34,123 nt of DNA from Candidatus Gastranaerophilales bacterium (GCA_944325145.1 CALYDL010000021.1:1-34123); one strand, 5' to 3'. Counted from the first letter of the stretch, positions 1 to 8,240 are shown. Notes: generated by a model from the letters alone, not told the origin. Made by a program: numbers and translations.

Positions 1-564
1 TCAACTTATGCAACTTGGTGGATTAAACAAGCAATGTTTAAAGCAATTTCAGAACAAGGCCATGCAATGAAAATTCCCGTTTATATTCAAGAAACTTTAT
101 CAAAATATAAAAAAGTAAAAAATTCACTTGAACAAAAATATAATTGTTCAATCACACCATCTGTTGTAGCAGGCAAAATGGGCATGACAGAAGATAAAAT
201 AAACCTTTTTTTAAACGCATTTACAAAAACTTTATCAATTGAAAATTCTTATTCAACAAATGAAGACAAAGAGCTTTCTTTGGCTGAAATTATTGAAGAT
301 ACAAAGCAAAATGTTGAAGTTGAAATTGAATCTGAGGAATTAAAAGAAGACATTAAAAAAGCCCTAAACGTTTTAAAAGAAAAAGAACAAAACGTAATAA
401 TTTTAAGATTTGGTTTGGATGATAACAAGAAAAAAACTTTGGAAGAAATCGGCAATATTTATGGCGTTACAAAAGAATGCATTCGCCAAATGGAAAAAAG
501 GGCTATCAGAAAAATTTATTCAGATAATGAAATAAGATGCCGCCTTATGAATTATATGATTTAG
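1..564 (+). CDS. RNA polymerase sigma-70 factor (RpoD/SigA-like), 3' part
   Basis: The frame is open from base 1, so the gene is cut by the window edge and 187 residues remain. It opens with the region 2.4 sequence STYATWWIKQA, which contacts the -10 box. A region 3 segment follows, and then region 4 with LRFGLDD, TLEEIGNIYGVT and the helix-turn-helix end ECIRQMEKRAIRKI, which contacts the -35 box. Region 4 is close to primary sigma factors. The region 2.4-3 junction (QGHAMKIP) departs from the usual Q.R.IRIP, and RERIRQIE has become KECIRQME, so this may be a group 2 paralogue rather than the housekeeping factor. The stop overlaps the 3' end of the convergent bioC by 20 nt. It is clearly a sigma-70 family member; the subgroup is uncertain. 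Confidence 0.93.
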   Translation, partial: STYATWWIKQAMFKAISEQGHAMKIPVYIQETLSKYKKVKNSLEQKYNCSITPSVVAGKMGMTEDKINLFLNAFTKTLSIENSYSTNEDKELSLAEIIEDTKQNVEVEIESEELKEDIKKALNVLKEKEQNVIILRFGLDDNKKKTLEEIGNIYGVTKECIRQMEKRAIRKIYSDNEIRCRLMNYMI

Positions 565-1252
565 TTAAATAATAATATAAAGGGTGATATGTAAGTTCAT
601 AGCCCATATCATCCTTATATTTTTCAAGATATCGGTTTTTAAAATTTAATAAATCTTTTTTTGTCCAAACCCTGTTTTCAACTTTAACACCTGTTAATTT
701 AATGTGCAAAAGAAGTTCATTTATATTTTTAAAATACATTGTGTTTAATTCTTGTTCAAAATATAAAATTTCAAACCCTGCTTTTTTTATAAATTCATCC
801 AAATCGGGATAATTTAGCCCAAAGCCTGTTATATCTTTAATTTGCCTGAAATTGTCTTTTCCAAAGGTTGTAAAACAAAAAATGCCATTAAAATTTAAGT
901 TATTATAAAGTTTTGAAAAAAGCTTATTATAATCATCAATCCATTGAATTGCAGCGTTTGAAATTATTAAATCCGATTTAAAATTAAGGTTAACATCTAA
1001 AATATCCCCTTTCAGATATTCATTTGGAACAAGCCCCGTAAAATTATCAGATAAATCATTTAAAATAATTTTATTAAATTTAATTTTTTCTTCTATATTT
1101 TCTGTTAAAAAGCCTGTGCCTGAACCAATTTCAAAAACAGTATCAAAATTGTTTCCTTTTAATTTAATTAAATTTGAAACTAAATTATGCGCCATTTCTT
1201 TTTGAATTGGGGCGTTAGATTTATATGTATCTTTTACTTTTGAAAAATCCAT
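545..1252 (-). CDS. bioC: Malonyl-ACP O-methyltransferase BioC
   Basis: A 235-residue class I SAM-dependent methyltransferase. The N-terminal FSKVKDTYKSNAPIQKEMA is typical of BioC, and the SAM-binding glycine motif EIGSGTGFLTE follows, with SNAAIQWIDD as the post-I/motif region. BioC methylates the free carboxyl of malonyl-ACP so that fatty acid synthase can extend it to pimeloyl-ACP methyl ester, the start of biotin synthesis. It lies 3 nt downstream of bioG on the same strand, and BioG removes that methyl group, so the pair makes a complete pimeloyl module. No other bio genes are in the window. The 3' end overlaps the sigma-factor gene tail to tail. Confidence 0.86.
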   Translation of the reverse strand: MDFSKVKDTYKSNAPIQKEMAHNLVSNLIKLKGNNFDTVFEIGSGTGFLTENIEEKIKFNKIILNDLSDNFTGLVPNEYLKGDILDVNLNFKSDLIISNAAIQWIDDYNKLFSKLYNNLNFNGIFCFTTFGKDNFRQIKDITGFGLNYPDLDEFIKKAGFEILYFEQELNTMYFKNINELLLHIKLTGVKVENRVWTKKDLLNFKNRYLEKYKDDMGYELTYHPLYYYLTKSYNS

Positions 1253-1255
1253 TTT

Positions 1256-1906
1256 TTATAGTTCCAAAATTTCATCAAAATCTTTGAAATTGAAAAAGGG
1301 GAAATGCCCCAAATCAAGTTCATAAACGTTTCTGTGCTCTTCCCAAAAGCTTTTTTGGGCTATATAGGGAATAATTCTGTCTTTTTTTGTAATAATTACT
1401 TTATTAAATTCAAAATTTTCTTTTATTTTATTATTTAAAACGTAATTTTTAATATTCATTAATTCCGATTTTAAATTTTCAATTTCCCTTTTTGAATTTT
1501 GAATAACACCACCGGAATTTAATTCCATTTTATTTTTAAAGTTTTGAATAACATCTAAGTTAAAACTGTTTAGCATTAAATCATAAATTTTTGGTTTTAT
1601 ACCATAGTTTTCATCAATAGGAAATATTGTGCCTGAAATTGCAATTGAATTATCAATTTTTGGCAGAAAATCTGCCGCCAAATTTGCTGCAAAAACACCG
1701 TAAGAATAAGCAATTAAATTAATTTCAACATATGGGGTGAAATCAAAATATGAAATTTCATCAAAATTTAGGTCTGAATAATCGTAAATAAATAAAATGT
1801 CGCTTTTTTTATTGTCAAATTCCATAAAACAGTTGTTATCAGTGTAAAAACCTGCAAAAAATATTAAAAGCCTTGTTGAATCATTGTTTATATGAAAAAG
1901 TTTCAT
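1256..1906 (-). CDS. bioG: Pimeloyl-ACP methyl ester esterase BioG
   Basis: A 216-residue alpha/beta hydrolase of the BioG (DUF452) family. Visible marks are LLIFFAGFYTD near the N-terminus, IYDYSDL (residues 40-46) and the nucleophile elbow AYSYG around Ser68, in which the usual first Gly is Ala. BioG is one of several unrelated esterases that cleave pimeloyl-ACP methyl ester once the chain is long enough; it substitutes for BioH. It is the first gene of a two-gene unit with bioC. Its upstream region is shared with the divergent TPR gene and holds an inverted repeat that could be an operator. The fold and family are well supported; the substrate is inferred from family and context. Confidence 0.82.
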   Translation of the reverse strand: MKLFHINNDSTRLLIFFAGFYTDNNCFMEFDNKKSDILFIYDYSDLNFDEISYFDFTPYVEINLIAYSYGVFAANLAADFLPKIDNSIAISGTIFPIDENYGIKPKIYDLMLNSFNLDVIQNFKNKMELNSGGVIQNSKREIENLKSELMNIKNYVLNNKIKENFEFNKVIITKKDRIIPYIAQKSFWEEHRNVYELDLGHFPFFNFKDFDEILEL

Positions 1907-1920
1907 ATTTAAAGTTCCTA

Positions 1921-1981
1921 ATTGGTAAATTATCTAATACCAATTATACAATTAAAAAATAAAGGGTTTTCATTGTATAAT
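1921..1981. promoter_or_regulatory. Divergent promoter region with an operator-like inverted repeat
   Basis: Two TATAAT boxes face away from each other between bioG and the TPR gene: 1976-1981 on plus and 1943-1948 on minus, each preceded by TTG. No good -35 box is seen for either. The inverted repeat ATTGGTA (1921-1927), 10-nt spacer, TACCAAT (1938-1944) overlaps the minus -10 box and the expected bioG start site, a position suited to repression. It does not match the BirA or BioR operators I know. Confidence 0.45.
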
Positions 1982-2012
1982 TTATTTATAAAATTTTAGG
2001 GGGTTTAACGTT

Positions 2013-4157
2013 TTGAAAAAAGCCTTATCTTTATTAATTTTAATGTTGTTGTTATCACCTTGTACGTTTGCATATACAAATGATAACCCTGAAAGAGTGA
2101 ATATTTATTACAACAACGGTGTTACTTATTTTAAAGATAAAAAATATTCATCTGCCATTTTAGAATTTAAAAAAGTTATAAGGCAGCGCCCCTATGATAA
2201 AACTGTTCAAAACGCACTTGCTATGGCATATCTTGCCCGTGCGCAATATTATATAGATTCTGAAAAAGCCTATAAAAAAGCAATAAACGACCTAAGAAGC
2301 GCTCTAACTTACCTAAAATATTGGGATGGGGCACCCGATAGTTCAAAAGCAGTTATTGCACAAAAAGCAGAAAGCAACTTAAACAGTTTAAAAGCAAGCT
2401 ATGCGCCCTTAAAAACCGCAGATTTAATTAAAATGGAAGCTCAAAACCTAAGGGGGCAAGGGGAGCTTGCAGCCTCTCTTTATGAATTCAGGCAATTATT
2501 CAATAAAACAAACTATCAAAAAAATGCTTATTTAACCTCATCCGATATTTATAAAAGCTTAAACAACGAAAAAATGGCAATTGAATGCGCAAGGGGCGCT
2601 ATTTCAATTTCCCCAAAAGATGGCTTAGCCCATTTTAAATATGCTCTTATTTTAGATGAAATCGGAAACGAAGATGCCGCAATGGATGAATACCAAAGGG
2701 CATTAGAATATTCTGATAACAACAAAGAACTACTCTCGCAACTGCAAAATATGTGGATGGCAAGAAGCGTTCAAAATGCTAACGATTCACAAGCTTTAAT
2801 TAATTTAGGTGCAGTTTTACAAAAACAAAACCGGTTTGAACTTGCAAAACAACAATATATAAAAGCAAGGCAAATTAACCCAAACGACCCTGTTGTTTTA
2901 ATTAATTTAGCTTCTGTTTATACTGCCTTAAACGATTACGATAACGCGCTTAAAGTTTATGATGAAATTTTATTAAAAGATAATTCAGATTTAAGTGCAA
3001 GGTTTTATAAAGGCAAGCTTTATGAAAAAAAGGGCGATACAGCATCTGCCATAAAACAATATAAAGAAATTTTAGCCTTAAAAAAAGATGACCCTAACGC
3101 TCAAAATGCCCTTAATAACTTGCTTTCAGATTTATCAGGGGATAAACTTTTGGGGTATCTTTATAATGAAGCAATTTCAAACCCCAATAATTATGACGCC
3201 CAATTCAAATATGCCTTTGAGATGCACAAAAATAAAAAGTATGAAGCGGCCGTTGAATTTTACAAAAAAGCAATTTCAATTAACCCAAATAACCCTGAAC
3301 CTTTTATAAATTTAGCCCAAATTTTTATGATGCAAAACGACCTTACAAAAGCAAATAATGTTATTGCCCATGGGCTAAGCATTTTGCCAAACAATAAAGA
3401 TTTATTAAATTTAAAAGAAAACCTTCAAAAACAAGGTGCAAATGAGCTTTATGCAAGAGCAAGCGAAATGTACAATATGAAAAATTTTGAAGGGGCACTT
3501 TCACAATATCTAAAACTCCCTGTTCAAAACGCAGAAACCTACACTATGATTGCAAACTGCTATTATGAACTAAGAAAGGGAGATTTAGCCATTCAATATT
3601 ACAATAAAGTTTTAGAACAAGACCCGAAAAATGAAAACGCTATGCTTATGATTGCAAGCCTTCTTATAAATTCAAAAAGGGATGATGAAGCAAAAATATA
3701 CTTAAATAAAATTTTAACAATTAACCCCAATAATATTGATGCTAAAAACACACTAACTGCCTTAAATGAAGGCGAAGAAGGGCAAATGCTTGATAGCGCC
3801 ATAAATTTATATGAAAATAAACAATATAATGACGCCCTTTTAACTTTAAATAAATTAACCTCTAAAAACCCTAAAAATGCCTATGCTTATTATTATAAAG
3901 GGGTTATTTACGAAGAGATGGGAAACAACAACAATGCGCTTCTTGAATATAAAAATTCAATTAATGCAGACCCTAATTTTTCACTTGCATATTATATGTT
4001 AGCTGTTCAATACGACTTAAAAGAAGACTACAAAATGGCTTCAACCTATTATGATAAATTTATAAATTTAAAAGCAAAAGAAGGGGTTGAAGATGAATAT
4101 TCAAAATATGCAAAGGCAAGAACAAAAGAATTGAAGGATTACTTGAGCCAAAAATAA
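2013..4157 (+). CDS. Secreted tetratricopeptide-repeat protein
   Basis: A 714-residue protein with a signal peptide (MKKALSLLILMLLLSPCTFA). TPR units follow through to the C-terminus, with recurring signatures such as A...F.KAI.INPNNPEPF and AYYYKGVIYEEMGNNNNAL. It begins with TTG; AGGGGG at 1998-2003 is correctly spaced and no better ATG lies nearby. TPR solenoids are protein-binding scaffolds, and the signal peptide puts this one in the periplasm or at the outer membrane. No catalytic domain is visible. The dus gene follows after 6 nt, so the two are probably cotranscribed, although no functional link is evident. Similarly long periplasmic TPR proteins take part in outer-membrane assembly, secretion or polysaccharide export; which applies here cannot be told. 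Confidence 0.85.
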   Translation: MKKALSLLILMLLLSPCTFAYTNDNPERVNIYYNNGVTYFKDKKYSSAILEFKKVIRQRPYDKTVQNALAMAYLARAQYYIDSEKAYKKAINDLRSALTYLKYWDGAPDSSKAVIAQKAESNLNSLKASYAPLKTADLIKMEAQNLRGQGELAASLYEFRQLFNKTNYQKNAYLTSSDIYKSLNNEKMAIECARGAISISPKDGLAHFKYALILDEIGNEDAAMDEYQRALEYSDNNKELLSQLQNMWMARSVQNANDSQALINLGAVLQKQNRFELAKQQYIKARQINPNDPVVLINLASVYTALNDYDNALKVYDEILLKDNSDLSARFYKGKLYEKKGDTASAIKQYKEILALKKDDPNAQNALNNLLSDLSGDKLLGYLYNEAISNPNNYDAQFKYAFEMHKNKKYEAAVEFYKKAISINPNNPEPFINLAQIFMMQNDLTKANNVIAHGLSILPNNKDLLNLKENLQKQGANELYARASEMYNMKNFEGALSQYLKLPVQNAETYTMIANCYYELRKGDLAIQYYNKVLEQDPKNENAMLMIASLLINSKRDDEAKIYLNKILTINPNNIDAKNTLTALNEGEEGQMLDSAINLYENKQYNDALLTLNKLTSKNPKNAYAYYYKGVIYEEMGNNNNALLEYKNSINADPNFSLAYYMLAVQYDLKEDYKMASTYYDKFINLKAKEGVEDEYSKYAKARTKELKDYLSQK

Positions 4158-4163
4158 AAAATT

Positions 4164-5129
4164 ATGAATAAGCCGGATGTTAAAAATTTAAAAGTTATAC
4201 AAGCGCCACTAGCAGGCATTTCAGATATTGTTTATCGCAAATTAATAAGAAACTATGGCGGCAAAAATACCCTTTTAACAACAGAGATGATTTCATCTGA
4301 AGCCATTTATCAGGTGCCAAATTCAAACATTATAAAATATGATGAAATTGAATATCCTCTTTCTTTTCAAATAGTTGGCCACAAACCCCGCTTAATGGCA
4401 TATGCTGCCAAATTATTGGAAGAAAGGGCTTCTGTTATTGATATAAACTGTGGCTGCCCCGTCGGAAAAATTGTAAAGGGGCAAGATGGTTGCTCTTTAA
4501 TGAGAAATATCCCCTTAGCTGAAAGTATTATAAAAGAAATAAGGAAAACAATTAAAAAGCCCTTAAGCGTTAAATTTCGCCTCGGGTGGAGCCAAGAAGA
4601 AAAAAATTACATTGAATTTGCAAAAATGTTAGAAAATAACGGTGTTGATTTTATTACAATGCATGCAAGAACAAGGGCGCAAATGTATTCAGGTGTTGCA
4701 GATTGGCTTGAAATTAAAAAATTAAAAGAAGCGGTTAAAATTCCCGTTTTTGCAAACGGCGACATTCAAACAATAGATGATGTTAAAAAGTGCCTTGAAA
4801 TTACAGGCGCAGACGGCGTTTCAATTGGAAGGGGCTTTATTGGCGATTTTTCTTTTCCATATAGAATTGAAAAATTTTTTGAAACAGGTGAAATTATACA
4901 AGAACCCGATTTAATTGAAAAAATTAAAATGCTAAAAAGGCATATTGAAGGCGAAATTGAATATAGAGGGGAAATTAACGCTATAAAATATATGAGAAAA
5001 TTTTACCCCTTTTATATTTCAAGCGTGAAAAACGCTTCTAAATTAAGAAGCAAGCTTGTTTTATTAAATACAAAAGATGAAGTTTATAAGGTTTTAGACG
5101 ATGTACTTTGTTTATATGCTGTTAACTAA
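4164..5129 (+). CDS. dusB: tRNA-dihydrouridine synthase (DusB-type)
   Basis: A 321-residue FMN-dependent TIM-barrel enzyme that reduces uridine to dihydrouridine in tRNA. Visible are QAPLAGISD at the N-terminus, DINCGCPVGKIVKGQDGCSLM with the catalytic Cys98 in the N-x-G-C-P motif, SVKFRLGW, FITMHARTRAQMYSG, VFANGDI and GVSIGRGFIGD for FMN phosphate binding. Length is normal for the family. No clear ribosome site precedes the ATG, and translation may be coupled to the TPR gene 6 nt upstream. Its last 29 nt overlap the GIY-YIG gene. The subfamily (DusB) is the usual assignment in this part of the tree but is not proved by motif. Confidence 0.9.
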   Translation: MNKPDVKNLKVIQAPLAGISDIVYRKLIRNYGGKNTLLTTEMISSEAIYQVPNSNIIKYDEIEYPLSFQIVGHKPRLMAYAAKLLEERASVIDINCGCPVGKIVKGQDGCSLMRNIPLAESIIKEIRKTIKKPLSVKFRLGWSQEEKNYIEFAKMLENNGVDFITMHARTRAQMYSGVADWLEIKKLKEAVKIPVFANGDIQTIDDVKKCLEITGADGVSIGRGFIGDFSFPYRIEKFFETGEIIQEPDLIEKIKMLKRHIEGEIEYRGEINAIKYMRKFYPFYISSVKNASKLRSKLVLLNTKDEVYKVLDDVLCLYAVN

Positions 5130-5352
5130 TAAAGATACAATTTACACAGGAATTGCAAAAGACGTTGAAAAAAGGTTTAATGAGCATATAAATGGTGTAA
5201 AAGCAAAAGGCGCAAAATATACAAACGCAAATAAACCGATTAAAATTTTATATAAAAAAGAGTTTGAAACAAAATCTGAAGCAATGAAAGAAGAATATAG
5301 AATAAAACATTTAAAAAGAGAAGAAAAATTAAAACTTATTAATGAAAACTAA
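5101..5352 (+). CDS. GIY-YIG nuclease superfamily protein (YhbQ/UPF0213-like)
   Basis: An 83-residue single-domain GIY-YIG protein. It shows VYMLLTNKDTIYTGIA (the two tyrosine/glycine strands), Arg25 in DVEKRFNEH, the AKYTNANKPIKILYKKEF strand and the Glu-rich helix EAMKEEYRIKHLKREEKLKLI. These proteins are small structure-specific nuclease domains; for most standalone members the in vivo substrate is unknown. The ATG lies inside the end of dus, with AAGG at 5089-5092 as ribosome site, so it is translated as the last gene of the TPR-dus unit. Its stop overlaps the convergent radical SAM gene by 14 nt. Confidence 0.87.
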   Translation: MYFVYMLLTNKDTIYTGIAKDVEKRFNEHINGVKAKGAKYTNANKPIKILYKKEFETKSEAMKEEYRIKHLKREEKLKLINEN

Positions 5353-6340
5353 ATTCCCCGTATTGTTCAATGCCACAAAATTTGCAGCGGTTATTTTCTA
5401 AGTTATATTCTTTTATTTTATACCCCTCTCTTATAATTAACGGTTTATTACAATTTGTGCAATAAGTACTTGATGTTTCAATTGTGGTTAAATTCCCTGT
5501 ATAAAGGTTTTTTAAGCCTTCTTTTTTTGCAATTTCATAGGCTTTTTTTAATGTTTCATAAGATGTTCTTTTTTTATTTTTAAATTTATAAGTTGGGAAA
5601 AATGCGCTAAAATGCAATGGGATATTTTCATTCAAATTGTTTTTAATCCAATTTGCTTCTTTTTTAATTTCATCTTCAAAATCATTTTCCCCTTCAATTA
5701 AAAGAGTGGTTAGTTCAATGTGCTTTTTCATTTCATAGGCAAGCTTTATAAAATCTAAAACGGGGGCTAATTTTGCAAAGCAATTTTTATTATAAAATTT
5801 TTCACTAAAACCTTTTATATCAATATTAAGTGCATCTATATAAGATAAAAATTCTTTTGCAGGCTCTTTGTTTATAAAGCCTGATGTTACAGCAACAGTT
5901 TTAATTCCTTCTTTTTTTGCTAATTTTGCACAATTAATTGCAAATTCAAGAAATGCAATCGGGTCATTATAAGTAAATGCAATTAATTTTATATTATTTT
6001 CTTTTGCAATTTTTATAATTTCATTTGGTTCAATATAAGGAAGTTTATTTGCTTCAATTTTGCTTTTTGATGTTTGATAATTTTGGCAAAATCTGCACCC
6101 CATAATGCAGCCTGTTGTTCCAAATGATAAAATAGGCGAATTTGGAAAAAAATGATACAGGGGCTTTTTTTCAATAGGGTCAATATTAATGCCTGTTATA
6201 TGGTTTAAAACGGTTAAAATTAAACTATTATTTTCATTTTTAATTGTTCTGCAAAAACCAAATTGCCCTTCAGCTAAAATGCAAGTTCTTGGGCATATTA
6301 AACATTGAATTTTATTTTTAACAATTTTTTGATAATTCAT
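5339..6340 (-). CDS. amrS: AmmeMemoRadiSam system radical SAM enzyme
   Basis: A 333-residue radical SAM protein. An N-terminal cysteine cluster (Cys13, Cys16, Cys20, Cys30, CLICPRTC) comes first. The radical SAM signature GTTGCIMGCRFCQN follows, with Cys78, Cys82 and Cys85 in C-x3-C-x2-C to bind the 4Fe-4S cluster. The C-terminus has two CxxC pairs (YCTNC, CKFCG) resembling a zinc ribbon. It resembles pyruvate-formate-lyase activating enzymes, but the added cysteines and its divergent neighbour, a Memo-AMMECR1 fusion, place it in the AmmeMemoRadiSam system, whose reaction I do not know to be settled. Only 22 bp separate the two start codons, so each promoter must reach into the other gene. 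Confidence 0.9.
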   Translation of the reverse strand: MNYQKIVKNKIQCLICPRTCILAEGQFGFCRTIKNENNSLILTVLNHITGINIDPIEKKPLYHFFPNSPILSFGTTGCIMGCRFCQNYQTSKSKIEANKLPYIEPNEIIKIAKENNIKLIAFTYNDPIAFLEFAINCAKLAKKEGIKTVAVTSGFINKEPAKEFLSYIDALNIDIKGFSEKFYNKNCFAKLAPVLDFIKLAYEMKKHIELTTLLIEGENDFEDEIKKEANWIKNNLNENIPLHFSAFFPTYKFKNKKRTSYETLKKAYEIAKKEGLKNLYTGNLTTIETSSTYCTNCNKPLIIREGYKIKEYNLENNRCKFCGIEQYGEFSFH

Positions 6341-6356
6341 TAAAATAGATTATAAT
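6329..6356 (+). promoter_or_regulatory. Sigma70-type promoter placed for a leaderless mRNA
   Basis: TTGATA (6329-6334), 16-nt spacer, TATAAT (6351-6356). Six bases later comes the ATG of the Memo-AMMECR1 gene at 6363, so the predicted transcription start falls on or next to the A of ATG. There is no Shine-Dalgarno. The -35 box lies within the first codons of the divergent radical SAM gene. Confidence 0.72.
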
Positions 6357-6362
6357 ATTTTT

Positions 6363-7694
6363 ATGGAAAAAATTAAACCGCCATCGGTTGCAGGAACTTT
6401 TTACAGCGAAAACGCCGATAAATTAAAACAAGATATAAGCTTTTTTCAAAAAGATGAAGATAAAATAATATCTTCTTATTCCCGTGCGGTTATTGTTCCC
6501 CATGCAGGGCTTATATATTCAGGCAACTTAGCTTATATGGGTTTATCTGCCCTAAAAAAAGAACTTAAAACTTTGTTCATTTTTGCTCCTGCACATAAAA
6601 TGTATTTTGAAGGAATTTCTCTTACAGGGTTTGATTTTTGGCAAACGCCCTTAGGAAATGTTGAAATTGATAAAAAAATAAATGAAGAATTGAAAGAATT
6701 TGGCTTTATTAATGATGAAGCATTTAAAAAAGAACATTCTGTTGAAATTCAGCTTCCTTTAATTCAAACAATTTTTGATAATGTTAAAATTGTTCCCGTT
6801 TTAATTGGAAAAGCGGATTATAAAACTATTTCAAAGATAATTGAAAAATATTATGATAATGAGGATTTAGGCTTTATAATTTCATCAGATTTGAGCCACT
6901 TTTTAACTTATGATGAAGCAAAAAGGGTTGATAATTTAACATTAAGCTTAATTGAAAATTTAGATATTGAAAATTTTAAACCCGAATTTGCTTGCAATTC
7001 AATAGGTATAAAAGGTTTAATTGATTTTGCAAAAACAAAAAATTGGCCTCTTGTTGTTTCCGGCTTATATAATTCAGGCGATGTAACAGGCGAAACCAAC
7101 AGGGTTGTAGGCTATGGCGCTTGGGCTTTATATGAAGGAAACCTAAATTCATTTATTAAAAAATATTATTCAAATTTTATTCTTTCATTATCTAAATTAA
7201 GCATAAAATCTGCGTATGAACCCATAAAAGAAAAAATTGAAGTTCCATTAATTATGAAACAAAAAGGCGCATCTTTTGTAACTTTAGAAAAAAACGGGCA
7301 ATTAAGAGGGTGCATTGGTTCAATTGGGGCTTATAGACCCTTAATTGAAGATATTATTTCAAATGCGCAAAATGCAGCATATAAAGACCCAAGGTTTTAC
7401 CCTGTTCAAAAAGAAGAAATAGAAGAACTTCAAATTGCGGTTTCACTTTTATCAAACCCAATTCCAATGAATTTTAAAAGTGAAGAAGACTTATTAAACC
7501 AATTAATAAAAGATGTTGACGGCTTAATTATAAAAGATAAAGAAAAAAGCGCTGTTTATCTGCCTTCTGTTTGGGAGCAATTACCAAATAAAAAGGAATT
7601 TTTGAATAACCTGAAAATTAAAGCAGGCTTCACACCTGATTATTTCTCAGATACTTTTGAAGCCTACCGCTTTAGAGTTGAATATATTAAATAA
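6363..7694 (+). CDS. amrB-amrA: Memo-AMMECR1 fusion protein (AmmeMemoRadiSam proteins B and A)
   Basis: A 443-residue fusion. Residues 1 to about 260 form a Memo domain, related to class III extradiol dioxygenases: PPSVAGTFYS, VPHAGLIYSG around His47, EHSVEIQLPL, ISSDLSHF with His179, Cys211, and SGDVTGETNRVVGYGAWAL. Residues 270-443 form an AMMECR1 domain with GASFVTLEKNGQLRGCIGS, containing its hallmark LRGCIG at 314-319, then AYKDPRF and the C-terminal PDYFSDTFEAYRF. In humans the two domains are separate proteins, MEMO1 and AMMECR1; in bacteria and archaea they travel with the radical SAM gene, here divergent. Memo proteins bind metal, but the reaction of the trio is not established to my knowledge. 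The start is ATG 6363 and the mRNA is predicted to be leaderless. Confidence 0.92.
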   Translation: MEKIKPPSVAGTFYSENADKLKQDISFFQKDEDKIISSYSRAVIVPHAGLIYSGNLAYMGLSALKKELKTLFIFAPAHKMYFEGISLTGFDFWQTPLGNVEIDKKINEELKEFGFINDEAFKKEHSVEIQLPLIQTIFDNVKIVPVLIGKADYKTISKIIEKYYDNEDLGFIISSDLSHFLTYDEAKRVDNLTLSLIENLDIENFKPEFACNSIGIKGLIDFAKTKNWPLVVSGLYNSGDVTGETNRVVGYGAWALYEGNLNSFIKKYYSNFILSLSKLSIKSAYEPIKEKIEVPLIMKQKGASFVTLEKNGQLRGCIGSIGAYRPLIEDIISNAQNAAYKDPRFYPVQKEEIEELQIAVSLLSNPIPMNFKSEEDLLNQLIKDVDGLIIKDKEKSAVYLPSVWEQLPNKKEFLNNLKIKAGFTPDYFSDTFEAYRFRVEYIK

Positions 7695-7696
7695 TT

Positions 7697-8139
7697 TTAC
7701 TTGCCCTTTTGCCCTTGGTACATTGCCCTTTGCGCTGCCGTTCCATAAGGAATTGCACCTTTATCGGTTATCATAATTGGGAATGTATCTGTTAACCTTA
7801 TGCCATCAGGGTCTGCATATTTTCTGATATTTTCTTTTGAACAGGTTGAGCTGAAACACCTTGAATTAGAAGGATATGGCTTTCTGTCGCCATTCACATC
7901 AACTATAACAAGACAAGGGGCGTTCGTTGTTTTATCTGAATTGCTGTTTAAGCCATAAGAACCGCAGCGTGCGTAATTAGTTTCACTTTCACAGGTTGTA
8001 TAGCTTGTAACCGCTTCAGAATCGCCGGCAGAACCGTCTGTAATTGCACCCACCGTTCCTCTTAGGGTTATTGAACTATCTTCATGGAGTTTGAAAACAC
8101 CCCTGCTAAAGTAAAGCCCATAGACACAATCTTTTTCAA
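7697..8139 (-). pseudogene. Decayed type IV prepilin-like gene: promoter and leader kept, middle lost
   Basis: The 3' part (7697-8053, or open back to 8158) encodes a pilin-like C-terminal domain with CLVIVDVNGDRKP, paired cysteines and the ending ITDKGAIPYGTAAQRAMYQ. The same ending is found in the partial gene at the window end. The frame has no proper start: GTG 8053 is the first start-like codon and no Shine-Dalgarno fits it. In the next frame, TTG 8139 with a good AAAAAGGGG (8148-8156) starts MKKIVSMGFTLAGVF, which resembles a prepilin leader and cleavage site (G|FTLAEV). It stops at 8068 after 23 codons. The hydrophobic N-terminal helix expected after the site is absent. A deletion plus frameshift explains this best; two short real genes or recoding are alternatives. 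Confidence 0.6.
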
Positions 8140-8168
8140 TTTTTACGCCCCTTTTTCGTTACTTATTC

Positions 8169-8197
8169 AGTATAACTCATTATAAGACTGTTAGCAA
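8169..8197 (-). promoter_or_regulatory. Promoter of the prepilin-like locus
   Basis: On the minus strand: TTGCTA (8197-8192), 17-nt spacer, TATACT (8174-8169). This predicts transcription from about 8162, some 23 nt before the TTG at 8139, with AAAAAGGGG between. The expression signals thus look intact although the gene behind them is broken. Confidence 0.6.
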
Positions 8198-8218
8198 TAA
8201 TCTATATATAGAGAATAT

Positions 8219-8236
8219 ATTGCCCAATCGGGCAAT
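8219..8236 (-). terminator. Hairpin just after rseP
   Basis: ATTGCCC (8219-8225), 4-nt loop, GGGCAAT (8230-8236). It begins 4 nt past the rseP stop on the minus strand. There is no U-run, so it may stabilise the 3' end rather than terminate. Read on the minus strand it is a TTGCCC stem with a GATT loop; the hairpin at 33735-33758 has the same stem start and loop on the plus strand. Confidence 0.35.
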
Positions 8237-8240
8237 TATT

